This document shows, in pieces, positions 28,088 to 35,581 of a stretch of DNA of 64,000 nucleotides. The notes below the pieces were generated by a model. The model worked only from the letters and a program-made list of their open reading frames with translations. It did no database searches and was not told the origin of the DNA. Source of the DNA: Pseudarthrobacter psychrotolerans (lineage in GTDB: Bacteria; Actinomycetota; Actinomycetes; Actinomycetales; Micrococcaceae); contig NZ_CP047898.1 of NCBI RefSeq assembly GCF_009911795.1, forward strand, positions 992,001 through 1,056,000. Direction: 5' to 3'. Each line of letters begins with the position of its first letter. The stretch's first letter is position 1. The position numbers were made by a program, and so were the translations under genes.

Positions 28088-29230
28088 TCACTGCATGGTG
28101 AACCGACGGGCCACCAGCCTGTTGACCGGCGGGATCCCGGACACCGCGCTGACTGCGCCGTTCCTCAACGCCAGGAACGGCGGCGCCAGCGGTCGCCCCA
28201 GCGTCATATTCAGTTCGGACTGCCATCGCGCCACCGAGGCGGCCTTCCGACGCCGGGTGGAATAGGCATGCAGGCGCTGACCCACCGGTTTCCCCGCCAA
28301 GGCAGCACAGATGATCGGCGTGAGTTCCGCCGCGTCCAGCCAGCCCAGGTTCATGCCTTGGCCGCCGATGGGGCTTATTTCATGGGCCGCATCACCAACA
28401 AGGACCGCCCGGCCCGCGACTGATCGGCGCGCCACCGTGGACCTGGGGCTAAAGCTGCTGAGCATGCTGTTGGTGGCCGGGTCCGGCCGGATCCCCGTGC
28501 GCTGATGGACCATCCGGACCAGTTCGACCGCGTCCGGGACCGGTGCGGGCCGGCGAATCCTGACCACCCAGCGGCGGAGGCCGCCCGGCAGCGGAAAGGA
28601 CTCCACTATCCCTTCGGCCTCGAGGTACAGGACCGCTTCGTGCAGGTTGTCGCCGAACCCTGCGAAATCACCCATCACATAGTGGTCCGGATAAGTTCGG
28701 GACATGACCCTGATACCCAGCTGGCTGCGTAGCAGGGACCGGGAGCCGTCGGCGGCGACCAAAATACGTGAGGTGATCCGGCTGCCGGCACCACCCACCT
28801 CGGTGGCCTCAGCGTGGACCGTGACCAGGCCGCCGTCGTCCGCTATTTCCGTCACCCTAGCGCCCCTGACCAGCGCCGCGCCGTCGAGTTCGTGTACGCG
28901 CTGCTCCAGCAGGGATTCCGTTGTGAACTGAGGGAGGGACAGAACAAACGGATAACACTCCGAGACCGAAGCGAAGGACATTGACCCCACGGACTTCCCG
29001 CCGCTGACTGCAATCCCACCGCGGATCTGCACGCCGGCACCGACCATGGCGCTGGCTACGCCCACTTTGTCCAGCGCGGCGAGGGCGGGAGGATGGATGC
29101 CGATGGCCCGCGAGTGGCGTTCCCGGTGGAGCCGCTGTTCAAGGACCCTCACCGCGACGCCTTCCTGCAGCAGCAGGGCGGCGAGATAGAGGCCCACGGG
29201 TCCGCCGCCGACGATCACTACGTCAATCAT
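28088..29230 (-). CDS. FAD-dependent aromatic hydroxylase of the type III polyketide operon
   Basis: The 380-residue flavoprotein has the Rossmann FAD motif VIVGGGPVGLYLAALLL at residues 4-20 and the second FAD motif GDAAHEISPIGGQGMNLGWLDA near 280-300. This is the UbiH/PHBH monooxygenase architecture. It lies last in an operon with a type III polyketide synthase and a methyltransferase, so the likely substrate is the resorcinol-type or pyrone product, as with SrsC in the Streptomyces alkylresorcinol pathway. It overlaps the methyltransferase start by 8 bp. Confidence 0.87.
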   Translation of the reverse strand: MIDVVIVGGGPVGLYLAALLLQEGVAVRVLEQRLHRERHSRAIGIHPPALAALDKVGVASAMVGAGVQIRGGIAVSGGKSVGSMSFASVSECYPFVLSLPQFTTESLLEQRVHELDGAALVRGARVTEIADDGGLVTVHAEATEVGGAGSRITSRILVAADGSRSLLRSQLGIRVMSRTYPDHYVMGDFAGFGDNLHEAVLYLEAEGIVESFPLPGGLRRWVVRIRRPAPVPDAVELVRMVHQRTGIRPDPATNSMLSSFSPRSTVARRSVAGRAVLVGDAAHEISPIGGQGMNLGWLDAAELTPIICAALAGKPVGQRLHAYSTRRRKAASVARWQSELNMTLGRPLAPPFLALRNGAVSAVSGIPPVNRLVARRFTMQ

Positions 29231-29924
29231 CTGGATGGTCCGGGCGGTGGATGAGGACCTGGTGGAAAGGGGAGTGGCGCGCCACGCGCCAGCCCGGGGG
29301 AGCGGCGGCGGTGAGTTCTGCCAGGGTGTAGCTGCGCCTGATCGAGGTCAGGCCGTCCGCGCGGATGAATGAGCCGCGGAACGGGAGGGCCGCCAGGGAG
29401 AAAAGCGCGTAGGCCGCCAGGTTCCGGCGCAGGTCGTTGTGCAGGGAAAGCCGGCGCGCCAGGACCTGCGAATCTGTCAGGAGCTGCGCCAGTTCCGCTG
29501 GTAGGAGGTGGTGAATGACGTGGTTCGAAATCACGACGTCGAAACGTCGGCCTTCGCGGACGAGGTCAGAACTGTCCGCCTGGCGGAACCGGACTGAGAC
29601 GTGATGGGGGCGGCGTGAGGCGTAGCTGTATGCCCTGGCGTCCGGATCAATGCCGGTGACATCGAGCAGCAGTTTGTCCCGGCCGGACCAATGGGCGAGC
29701 TGCCGTGCCAGGTCGCCTCCACCGCATCCAACGTCGAGGAGGGTGGTTGCAGAGTCGCGGGAGAGCAGCGGGCGAATCTCGCGGCAGTACAGCCGCCGCC
29801 AGCCGGAGAATAGCCGGTTCACCAGTTCGAACTGCCGGTACGTGAGCTCGAGTTTGGCGGGGTCACAGTCCGGCAAGTCCATCATTTCCACGGCGTCAAC
29901 AGCCCGTCGCCGCATCAGGGACAC
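29223..29924 (-). CDS. Class I SAM-dependent methyltransferase of the polyketide operon
   Basis: The 233-residue protein has the SAM-binding loop LLDVGCGGGDLARQL near residues 63-77 and the DVTGIDPDARAY acidic loop. The family match is to general small-molecule methyltransferases. Given its position (ATG 2 bp after the synthase stop) it probably methylates the polyketide product, though it could instead act on a quinone or hydroxyl group elsewhere. It is followed directly by the overlapping flavin hydroxylase. Confidence 0.85.
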   Translation of the reverse strand: MSLMRRRAVDAVEMMDLPDCDPAKLELTYRQFELVNRLFSGWRRLYCREIRPLLSRDSATTLLDVGCGGGDLARQLAHWSGRDKLLLDVTGIDPDARAYSYASRRPHHVSVRFRQADSSDLVREGRRFDVVISNHVIHHLLPAELAQLLTDSQVLARRLSLHNDLRRNLAAYALFSLAALPFRGSFIRADGLTSIRRSYTLAELTAAAPPGWRVARHSPFHQVLIHRPDHPDD

Positions 29925-29926
29925 AG

Positions 29927-31108
29927 TCAGACCAATGACGAGGCAGCCAGGGGCTGCACCGCACGCTTCCCGGTGGCGGCCTGGCGGAGTTTCGTGAAGA
30001 GCCCGGTTTCCACCGTGAGTCCGGGGCCGAACGCCATGGAGCAGATGCGTTCCTCGCCCTCCACCGGTGGCTGCTCCAGAATGTGCCGGAGGACAAACAG
30101 CACGGTGGCGCTGCTCATGTTGCCGTAGTCCCGCAGCGTATCCCGTGCCGGAACGAGTTGCTGGTCCGTGAGTTCAAGGCGCGTCTGGACCTTGTCAAGG
30201 ATGCTCCGGCCGCCGGGATGGATGGCCCAATGGCGGATGTCCCGGTAGGGGAGTCCACACAACGAGGGATCCCGGGCCAGCAGCGGTGTAAGGGCGCCGA
30301 TGATGTGATCGTCGATGATGTGGGGGACGTAGTTACCGAGCACCATCTCAAAGCCGTGGTCGCCGATATTCCACGCCATAGATTCCTCGCCCACCGGTGT
30401 GAGGACGGTTTCGAAGTGGTCCAGCTGCATCAGGGCAGGTGCGTCCGGATCGTTGCGGGCCGTAATGATGGCTGCCGCCGCGCCGTCGGCGAACAGCGCC
30501 GAACCCATGATGGTGTCGGGATCGTTGGACGTCCGTACGTGCAGGGAGCACAGCTCGGCACAGACCACGAGGACAACGGCCTGCGGGTCTGCTTCGCAGA
30601 AGGACTTGGCGGCCCGCAGTGCCGGAAAGGCGGCATAGCAGCCCATGAACCCGAGGTGATAACGCTGGACGGCCGGGTCCAGCCCCAACGCGCGGACGAT
30701 CTTATAGTCAGGGCCGGGGTTGAAGAACCCTGTGCAGGAGACGGTAACGACGTGGGTTATGTCAAGTAAGGACAGATCCGGGCAGGCGTCCACGGCAGCC
30801 CGGGCGGACTCGATGAAGAGTTTGGTGACCTCCCGGGCGAAGATCTCGTTGCGCACCTTGGTGGTGGGGTTCAGAAGCAGGCCCGTGGCGGGATCAAAGA
30901 ACTGCGGATCGTCAGAGCGGAACGCCATGGTCATTTCGTCGACGGCGGTATGGCGGGTGTCGATGGCGGCTGAATCAAAGCAGGTGTTCACCAGCCGCGA
31001 GCCCAACCTGGTCAGGCCGGGCTGGGCCGCAAAAACTTCACGGGCTTCGGCCTGGACCAGCACAGTCGGCGGAACAGCAGTTTCAAGCGAACGCAGGTAG
31101 ACCGTCAT
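29927..31108 (-). CDS. Type III polyketide synthase (chalcone/stilbene synthase superfamily)
   Basis: The 393-residue protein starts MTVYLRSLETAVPP; the frame is open to 31129. The catalytic triad is visible: Cys125 in TVSCTGFF, His297 in WAIHPGGRS and Asn330 in DYGNMSSA. GFMGCYAAFPALRAAK and LGLDPAVQRYHLGF are typical of bacterial type III synthases. It condenses an acyl-CoA starter with malonyl-CoA. Chain length and folding cannot be read from sequence. The three-gene operon (synthase, methyltransferase, flavin hydroxylase) resembles the srsABC alkylresorcinol operon of Streptomyces griseus, so an alkylresorcinol/alkylquinol lipid is the best guess. Confidence 0.92.
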   Translation of the reverse strand: MTVYLRSLETAVPPTVLVQAEAREVFAAQPGLTRLGSRLVNTCFDSAAIDTRHTAVDEMTMAFRSDDPQFFDPATGLLLNPTTKVRNEIFAREVTKLFIESARAAVDACPDLSLLDITHVVTVSCTGFFNPGPDYKIVRALGLDPAVQRYHLGFMGCYAAFPALRAAKSFCEADPQAVVLVVCAELCSLHVRTSNDPDTIMGSALFADGAAAAIITARNDPDAPALMQLDHFETVLTPVGEESMAWNIGDHGFEMVLGNYVPHIIDDHIIGALTPLLARDPSLCGLPYRDIRHWAIHPGGRSILDKVQTRLELTDQQLVPARDTLRDYGNMSSATVLFVLRHILEQPPVEGEERICSMAFGPGLTVETGLFTKLRQAATGKRAVQPLAASSLV

Positions 31109-31199
31109 TGGTTCATTCTTGGCGAGCACGCGGGATTAGACAATGGCCGGGCCGGCCGGGGCCGGTTTTTGTGCCGGCGCACGGTGTTCAGGACGCAAA

Positions 31200-31231
31200 G
31201 CGGGGGCCGGCGAACATTCGCCAGCCCCCGC
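31200..31231. terminator. Hairpin downstream of the small minus-strand ORF
   Basis: A near-perfect 15-bp stem (31200-31214 with 31217-31231, one mismatch) with a 2-nt loop, 38 bp after the stop of the small ORF at 31269. It lacks a U-tract on either strand, so termination is inferred from its shape and place only. Confidence 0.5.
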
Positions 31232-31268
31232 AGGCCTCCGGTTGAATACGGGGCCAGTTCCTTGTTTG

Positions 31269-31403
31269 TTACTGCTTCACGAGCGCGCTGCCGTAGCCGG
31301 CATCGCACACGCCGTCATGGATGACGCCTGCGCCCGCTGCAACTGCGTAGTTGCTGGCCGGGTTGACGTGTGTCACCGTGCTTGCGCAGGGAGGCACTCG
31401 CAT
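31269..31403 (-). CDS. Small ORF or gene remnant, unknown
   Basis: A 44-residue ORF (MRVPPCASTVTHVN...) with high GC at third codon positions and an in-frame TAA just upstream of the ATG. I do not recognise it. The C-terminal part (NYAVAAGAGVIHDGVCDAGYGSALVKQ) looks like the end of a longer folded or secreted protein, so a truncated remnant is as likely as a small gene. No clear SD is present. A hairpin follows its stop. Confidence 0.35.
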   Translation of the reverse strand: MRVPPCASTVTHVNPASNYAVAAGAGVIHDGVCDAGYGSALVKQ

Positions 31404-31526
31404 AACGTCGGCTTAACCTAGGCCGCTCTCCACTCTCAGATAACGCCGATAATCTACATTATGTAAAGTAGGGCTCTGCGTTACTCGTCAGATGAATCAA
31501 AAGGTCTGCGAAGATCGCGTTGATTC
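31404..31526. other. Intergenic region with low-GC promoter-like patch
   Basis: Between the small ORF and the small plus-strand gene the GC drops and short AT-rich words occur (e.g. TAATCTACATTATG at about 31450). I see no clear -35/-10 pair and no other gene. Confidence 0.3.
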
Positions 31527-31862
31527 GTGACATCGCCATGCTTGCTGTCAGCGGAGAACGTCAGGACCAGGCAGGGCCAATACGGAGTCGTGCACTTCTT
31601 CCCAGGGGGCACCAAGGACCAGTACGAGGCATCAATCGCCGCGGTTCACCCAGGGGAAGGGCTCTTGCCCGACGGTCAGATCTTCCATGCCGCAGGCCCT
31701 TCAAGCGGTGGCTGGACAATCATGGCAGTCCATAACTCGAAGGAGAGCTGGGAAAATTTCCGCGACAGCATCCTGCTCCCCCGAATGCAGGCCGGTATCG
31801 AGGGCGGGTTCGCATCTCAACCCGAAGAGACGGTCATCGATCTGTACAAGGTCATGCCCTAG
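31527..31862 (+). CDS. Small conserved-looking protein, possibly dimeric alpha/beta barrel
   Basis: A 111-residue protein with a compact core (YGVVHFFPGGTKDQYEASIAAVHPGEGLLPDGQIFHAAGPSSGGWTIMAVHNSKESWENFRD). This resembles uncharacterised proteins of about 90-95 residues with an ABM-like fold, whose start would be near the YGVVH segment (about residue 18-19). The GTG at 31527 adds 17 residues that look unrelated; I give it because no better start (ATG/GTG with SD) was found near YGVVH. Function unknown. Confidence 0.6.
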   Translation: MTSPCLLSAENVRTRQGQYGVVHFFPGGTKDQYEASIAAVHPGEGLLPDGQIFHAAGPSSGGWTIMAVHNSKESWENFRDSILLPRMQAGIEGGFASQPEETVIDLYKVMP

Positions 31863-31989
31863 CCGGCACGCAAGGCTGCCCTTGGAGTGTGACTTTCAGC
31901 CCGCGTGGCGGTTCAACCTCCGAAGAAGCCAGCACTGACTATGCGGCGTCGAAGGGCAGGGCTCCCGTGAGGCACCTCTTGTCACCCCC

Positions 31990-32268
31990 GTATAGGGGAC
32001 GCTCGGTGCGGGTGGCGCAGTTCGTCCATGAACTCCTGCCAGAAAGCGGGTCCGCCTTGTTCGAGCAGCTCGGCGCGAACACGATTACGAGTCGGATCGC
32101 GGGTTCGGTCAGGCTGTAGCGCGCCCGCTGGCCGGCTCGCGCGTCCTCCCCCGTGGGCAAACCCACCGCAACGAGTCGCCTGAGCCGGTCGGCGAGGATA
32201 ATTGAGGCGATCCTCTCCTCCGAGCCGGCCCGCAGCTCTCGGAAATGGCGGCCCACTACTGTCTCGAA
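31990..32268 (-). pseudogene. HxlR-family winged-helix regulator, fragment with frameshift
   Basis: On the minus strand one frame (to about 32083) encodes FETVVGRHFRELRAGSEERIASIILADRLRRLVAVGL...GQRARYSLTEPAIRL, the winged helix of HxlR/MarR-like regulators. Then the frame changes, and another frame (from about 32083) encodes VRAELLEQGGPAFWQEFMDEL, which is the usual C-terminus of the same family. The normal start and the WTLLILRDL-type segment are missing, and roughly 15-20 residues between the two parts seem deleted. It sits divergent to and partly abuts the metallo-hydrolase, which may be the gene it once regulated. Confidence 0.6.
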
Positions 32269-32301
32269 AAGCCGTTGCAAACCACAAACGGAAGGTGCCC
32301 C

Positions 32302-33120
32302 GTGCTGAGGCAGGTCGCAGAGGGTGTGCTGATCCACGAGAGCGAGTTCTGCCAAAGCAACGCCATTGTCGTGCAAGGCCGGGCTGGCGTGTTACTCATC
32401 GACCCCGGGGTGCACGGCTACGAAATGGCCTGCCTCGCGAACGACCTGTCCGATTCGGGCCAGACCGTTGTGGCAGGCTTCTCGACGCATCCTCATTGGG
32501 ATCACCTGCTCTGGCACGCCGGGCTCGGCGCGGCGCCCCGTTACAGCACCGCGCGCTGCGCGGCGACCGCCCGAGATCGGCTGTCGGACGGGCTCGATTC
32601 ACGCCGGCTCGGCATCCCCGAGCAGGTACCACTGGACCTGCTCGGCCTCATTACCGGCCTGCCCGCCGAGATGGCACAGATTCCTTGGGATGGCCCTCAC
32701 GTCCGGATTATCGAGCACCAAGCGCATGCCCCGGGTCACGCGGCGCTGCTTATTGAGGAACCCGGGGTTCTCGTCGCCGGCGACATGCTTTCTGATGCCT
32801 TGATTCCGATGCTCGACTTGAACGACACCGCTGACCCGATCGAGGACTACCTCACCGCCCTTCGACTGCTCGAGGGCGTGGCCGGCGACGTCGATGTCCT
32901 CGTCCCAGGCCACGGTTCCATCGGCAGAGCTGATCAGGTACGTGCACGGATCGACCAGGATCGGGCGTACGTGCACGCGTTGCGTGACGCCCATGTTCCC
33001 AGCGACCCACGGGTCGGCCCGACGGCCATGCCCGGCTGGGACTGGGTGGGCGGCGTGCACGCACGGCAACTCCAGCTCCTCGCCCGCCGGCACGGTGGGA
33101 CAACCGGGCCAAATGCCTAA
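32302..33120 (+). CDS. MBL-fold metallo-hydrolase
   Basis: The 272-residue protein has the MBL metal motif THPHWDH (His63, His65, Asp67, His68), then HAPGHAALLIEEPGVLVAGDMLSD and a VPGHGSIG segment with further metal ligands. The family hydrolyses lactones, thioesters and related substrates; the exact reaction is unknown. The GTG at 32302 precedes the conserved VLRQVAEGVL; ATG 32245 would add 19 unrelated residues derived from the regulator remnant. It seems intact in a decayed neighbourhood. Confidence 0.82.
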   Translation: MLRQVAEGVLIHESEFCQSNAIVVQGRAGVLLIDPGVHGYEMACLANDLSDSGQTVVAGFSTHPHWDHLLWHAGLGAAPRYSTARCAATARDRLSDGLDSRRLGIPEQVPLDLLGLITGLPAEMAQIPWDGPHVRIIEHQAHAPGHAALLIEEPGVLVAGDMLSDALIPMLDLNDTADPIEDYLTALRLLEGVAGDVDVLVPGHGSIGRADQVRARIDQDRAYVHALRDAHVPSDPRVGPTAMPGWDWVGGVHARQLQLLARRHGGTTGPNA

Positions 33121-33205
33121 CCATTAGTTGGAGCAGCCCGCTGGATTCCGCGGTTTTCGTGCTTCAACCTGGATGAGGCAGGACACCTTTCATCCAATGC
33201 ATGGA

Positions 33206-33220
33206 TGAACTAGTTGTTCA
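33206..33220. promoter_or_regulatory. Candidate biotin-regulator operator upstream of bioB
   Basis: TGAAC-TAGTT-GTTCA is a perfect 5-bp inverted repeat with a 5-nt spacer, 84 bp before the bioB start. It resembles the TGAAC-N3-GTTAC type boxes described for actinobacterial BioQ, but the spacer is 2 nt longer. It would fit a former regulated biotin operon. Confidence 0.4.
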
Positions 33221-33303
33221 GACCCCACAAAATCCCACATCAAACCGGTCGCTAGCGTCAGGTCAGTTGATTATCCACAGCCAGTCAGCGCAAAGGACCA
33301 CCA

Positions 33304-34283
33304 ATGACGATCCAGGAACATCCCCAGACCACCGGCCACGCAATCCTTGAAACTGCCCGCAATCAGGTGCTCAGTCACGGACGCGGACTCAGGGAAGAGC
33401 AACTGCTGGAGATATTGCAGCTCCCGGACGAGGCGGTACCCGCAGCGCTGCAACTGGCCCACGAGGTGCGCCTGAGGCATTGCGGCGAGGAGGTCGAGGT
33501 GGAAGGCATCATTTCGATCAAGACCGGCGGCTGTCCCGAGGACTGCCATTTCTGCAGTCAATCCGGCCTGTTCGACTCCCCCGTCCGCGGCGTCTGACTG
33601 GACATCCCGGAGCTGGTCCAGGCCGCGAAGGAAACCGCCGCAACGGGAGCCACCGAATTCTGCATCGTCGCCGCCGTCCGCGGCCCGGACATCAAGCTCA
33701 TGAACCAGATCAAGTTCGCCATCGACCGCATCAACGAAGCCGTGGACATCAACATCGCCTGCTCCCTGGGCATGCTCACCCAGCGCCAGGTGGACCAGCT
33801 CGCCAGCTGGGGCGTCCACCGCTACAACCACAACCTCGAAACCGCGCGCAGCTACTTCCCCGAGGTCGTCACCACGCCGGCATGGAACTGTGCTGCGGCG
33901 CCCGGATCGGCATGGGCGAAAGCCTCGAACAACGCGCGGAACTCGCAGCCCAGCTCGCGGCCATGGAACCCCACGAAGTCCCGCTGAACTTCCTCAACCC
34001 CCGCCCCGGAACCCCGCTGGAACACCAAGGCATCATGGACGGAAAAGACGCACTGCGCGCCATTGCGGCGTTCCGACTGGCCATGCCCCGGACCGTGCTG
34101 CGATATGCCGGCGGCCGCGAACTGACGCTCGGTGACCTCGGCACCAGGGAAGGCCTCCTGGGCGGCATCAACGCCGTCATCGTTGGAAACTACCTGACAA
34201 CTCTCGGCCGACCCGCCGACGCGGACCTGAACCTGCTGGTCGAGCTGAACATGCCCATCAAGGAATTCCAGAAGTCACTATGA
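33304..34283 (+). pseudogene. bioB: Biotin synthase BioB, inactivated by a nonsense codon and a deletion
   Basis: BioB inserts sulfur into dethiobiotin. The radical-SAM signature [14 protein letters not shown] is intact near residues 75-90. A TGA at 33595-33597 replaces the Trp of the conserved VRxxWLDIP segment; translation after it continues perfectly ([31 protein letters not shown]). A second lesion near 33874 fuses VVTT directly to AGMELCCG in another frame; about 46 bp encoding the HTWEERW-type segment are missing, judged from the M. tuberculosis protein. The rest ([15 protein letters not shown] ... [23 protein letters not shown]) is well conserved to the stop. It overlaps the next gene by 4 bp (ATGA). 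The enzyme cannot be functional as written. Confidence 0.9.
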
Positions 34284-34611
34284 ACCGGGTTCCGGCAAGC
34301 TCAATTACCGGCGCATCGCTCCCCCGCCGCTCCCCCGGCCCAACCACCGCTCCGGCACAGTTTTGCGGCCACTGTGGCGGAACGTCCGACGGCGGCCTCC
34401 CGCCGTCGGACGTTCACCAGCGGTGCGTCGAGCAACTGTCGCTGGAACCGCCGCGCTATTGCGCCTTCTGCCGCAGGCGGATGAAGGCTCAGGTCACGCC
34501 CAGGGCTGGAGCGCAGAATGCTCCCGCAACGGCCTGCTCCGGCAAGTATCCTGCCCCGAAAAGTCGAGTACTTCCTACGCATGCATGGCAGAGGCCGGAC
34601 TCCTACGGTAG
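34280..34611 (+). pseudogene. bsaP: Biotin synthase auxiliary protein BsaP-like, frameshifted
   Basis: The small Cys-rich frame (FCGHCGG, a HxxC spacing, PPRYCAFCRRRMKAQVTP) matches my memory of BsaP, recently shown in mycobacteria to be needed by their biotin synthases and encoded next to bioB. At about 34499-34501 one C is missing from a C-run. Frame switching there continues with GWSAECSRNG, the expected C-terminal block, and runs to a stop at 34611. As the frame stands, the downstream part to 34684 is non-conserved. The 4-bp overlap with bioB supports the operon link. The lesion could be real decay or the same under-called homopolymer seen elsewhere in the window. Confidence 0.6.
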
Positions 34612-34730
34612 GTTGCATGGCGGCACGCTGGGTACGTCTATTAACCACGCACCCACGGACAGACCAGTGTCGATCTTCCACTAGCTGAGAAGCGGTATTG
34701 TTCAGTTCCTGGCACTCCTGAGGACGTCAT

Positions 34731-34955
34731 ATGCTGAATTCCCTCATCCCCCAGGCACGCGAGCACGCGCTGGGACAAGCACCGGGAAGGCCTGTAATTA
34801 TGCTCAGGCCGGCCCCCGTCAAAGTACGCTCCATCATCGGAAACGCCATCGCCTACACGGTCACTCATGTGTTGGTTGAGTGGGACACCGACGGGGAGTA
34901 CAACGTTCGGTGGGAGGCCAACTGGCTGGTGCGCCGGGTTCAGAAAAGATCCTGA
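34731..34955 (+). CDS. Small protein of unknown function
   Basis: A 74-residue protein with a conserved-looking C-terminal half (KVRSIIGNAIAYTVTHVLVEWDTDGEYNVRWEANWLVRRVQ). GAGGA lies 6 nt before the ATG at 34731; ATG 34800 is an alternative start just before that half. I do not recognise the family. It lies between relics, and its own reading frame is intact. Confidence 0.55.
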   Translation: MLNSLIPQAREHALGQAPGRPVIMLRPAPVKVRSIIGNAIAYTVTHVLVEWDTDGEYNVRWEANWLVRRVQKRS

Positions 34956-34959
34956 GCTG

Positions 34960-35055
34960 GGGGGGCTGAACAGCTTCGCAGTGGCGCGAGGCATCGGCCG
35001 GATGTCCATGTGGTCGCTGAACAGGGATGCCGCCCTGCACTTCCGCGGGCCTTGA
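34960..35055 (+). pseudogene. Scrap of a GH18 chitinase C-terminus
   Basis: One frame reads NSFAVARGIGRMSMWSLNRDAALHFRGP before a stop. The GIGRxSMWSLNRD segment is the conserved last strand of GH18 chitinase catalytic domains. No start and nothing of the domain upstream remains, so this would be a fragment of about 30 residues. The identification rests on one short motif. Confidence 0.4.
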
Positions 35056-35581
35056 CGCATCCGCCCCTAGGACTGGCCCGTGATCGCACAGCCGCTGGCT
35101 GCAGGACAAAGACAAGATTCTGGTCGGCTGCAGGGTCACTCTGTGTGGTCCTGGCGGCTGCCGCCTACGTGACTACGTCCTCCCAGACAGCCAATGAAAC
35201 CGTTGATTCGAAAGTCCTAGTCACGGCCTACACCTGGTACGACAACACTCCAGCGGGCTCGCACGAGATCAGCCACCCCGTTCTGCATGGTGAGGCCAGC
35301 GGAACCGGAACATATGAAGACCCGGTGACCATCGCCGTCGGCATTCCAAGTCGACTGGAGAGGACGTCCTTGATATCCCCACCGGCACGCGCATCTACCT
35401 GCCGGATGTGCGGCGCTACTTCATCCTGGAAGACTCCTGTGGGGACGGACCGGATCCGGAGAACGGCCCCTGCCACATAGGTGCAGGCGAACACGGTGGT
35501 GATTCCCTTTGGATCGCTCCCTTGCGGCCAGTGCCTAGCCGGGGGCCGAATCCCGCACAACGGCAGGAGGATGCCGGCTGA
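35052..35581 (+). pseudogene. Secreted protein of unknown function, frameshifted
   Basis: The first frame has a hydrophobic signal-like segment (FWSAAGSLCVVLAAAAYVTTSS) and the block VTAYTWYDNTPAGSHEISHPVLHGEASGTGTYEDPVTIAVG. Around 35340-35342 one base is missing. The next frame then continues naturally: HSKSTGEDVLDIPTGTRIYLPDVRRYFILEDSCGDGPDPENGPCHIGAGEHGGDSLWI, ending at TGA 35579-35581. The pattern (TAYTWxDNTPPGS ... YLPDLRRYFIxEDxCGDG) belongs to a family of secreted bacterial and fungal proteins without a firm function. The true start is unclear. Its tail overlaps the convergent VOC gene. Confidence 0.55.

Noticed and set aside
33595..33597. In-frame TGA in bioB as selenocysteine or recoded Trp
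   Set aside because: The aligned residue is Trp, no selenocysteine insertion structure or machinery is visible, and the gene has a second lesion, so nonsense mutation is simpler.
34302..34684. The longer frame of the auxiliary gene to 34684 as a real C-terminus
   Set aside because: After the C-run it becomes a Pro/Ala/His-rich, non-conserved sequence, whereas the other frame continues the expected motif.
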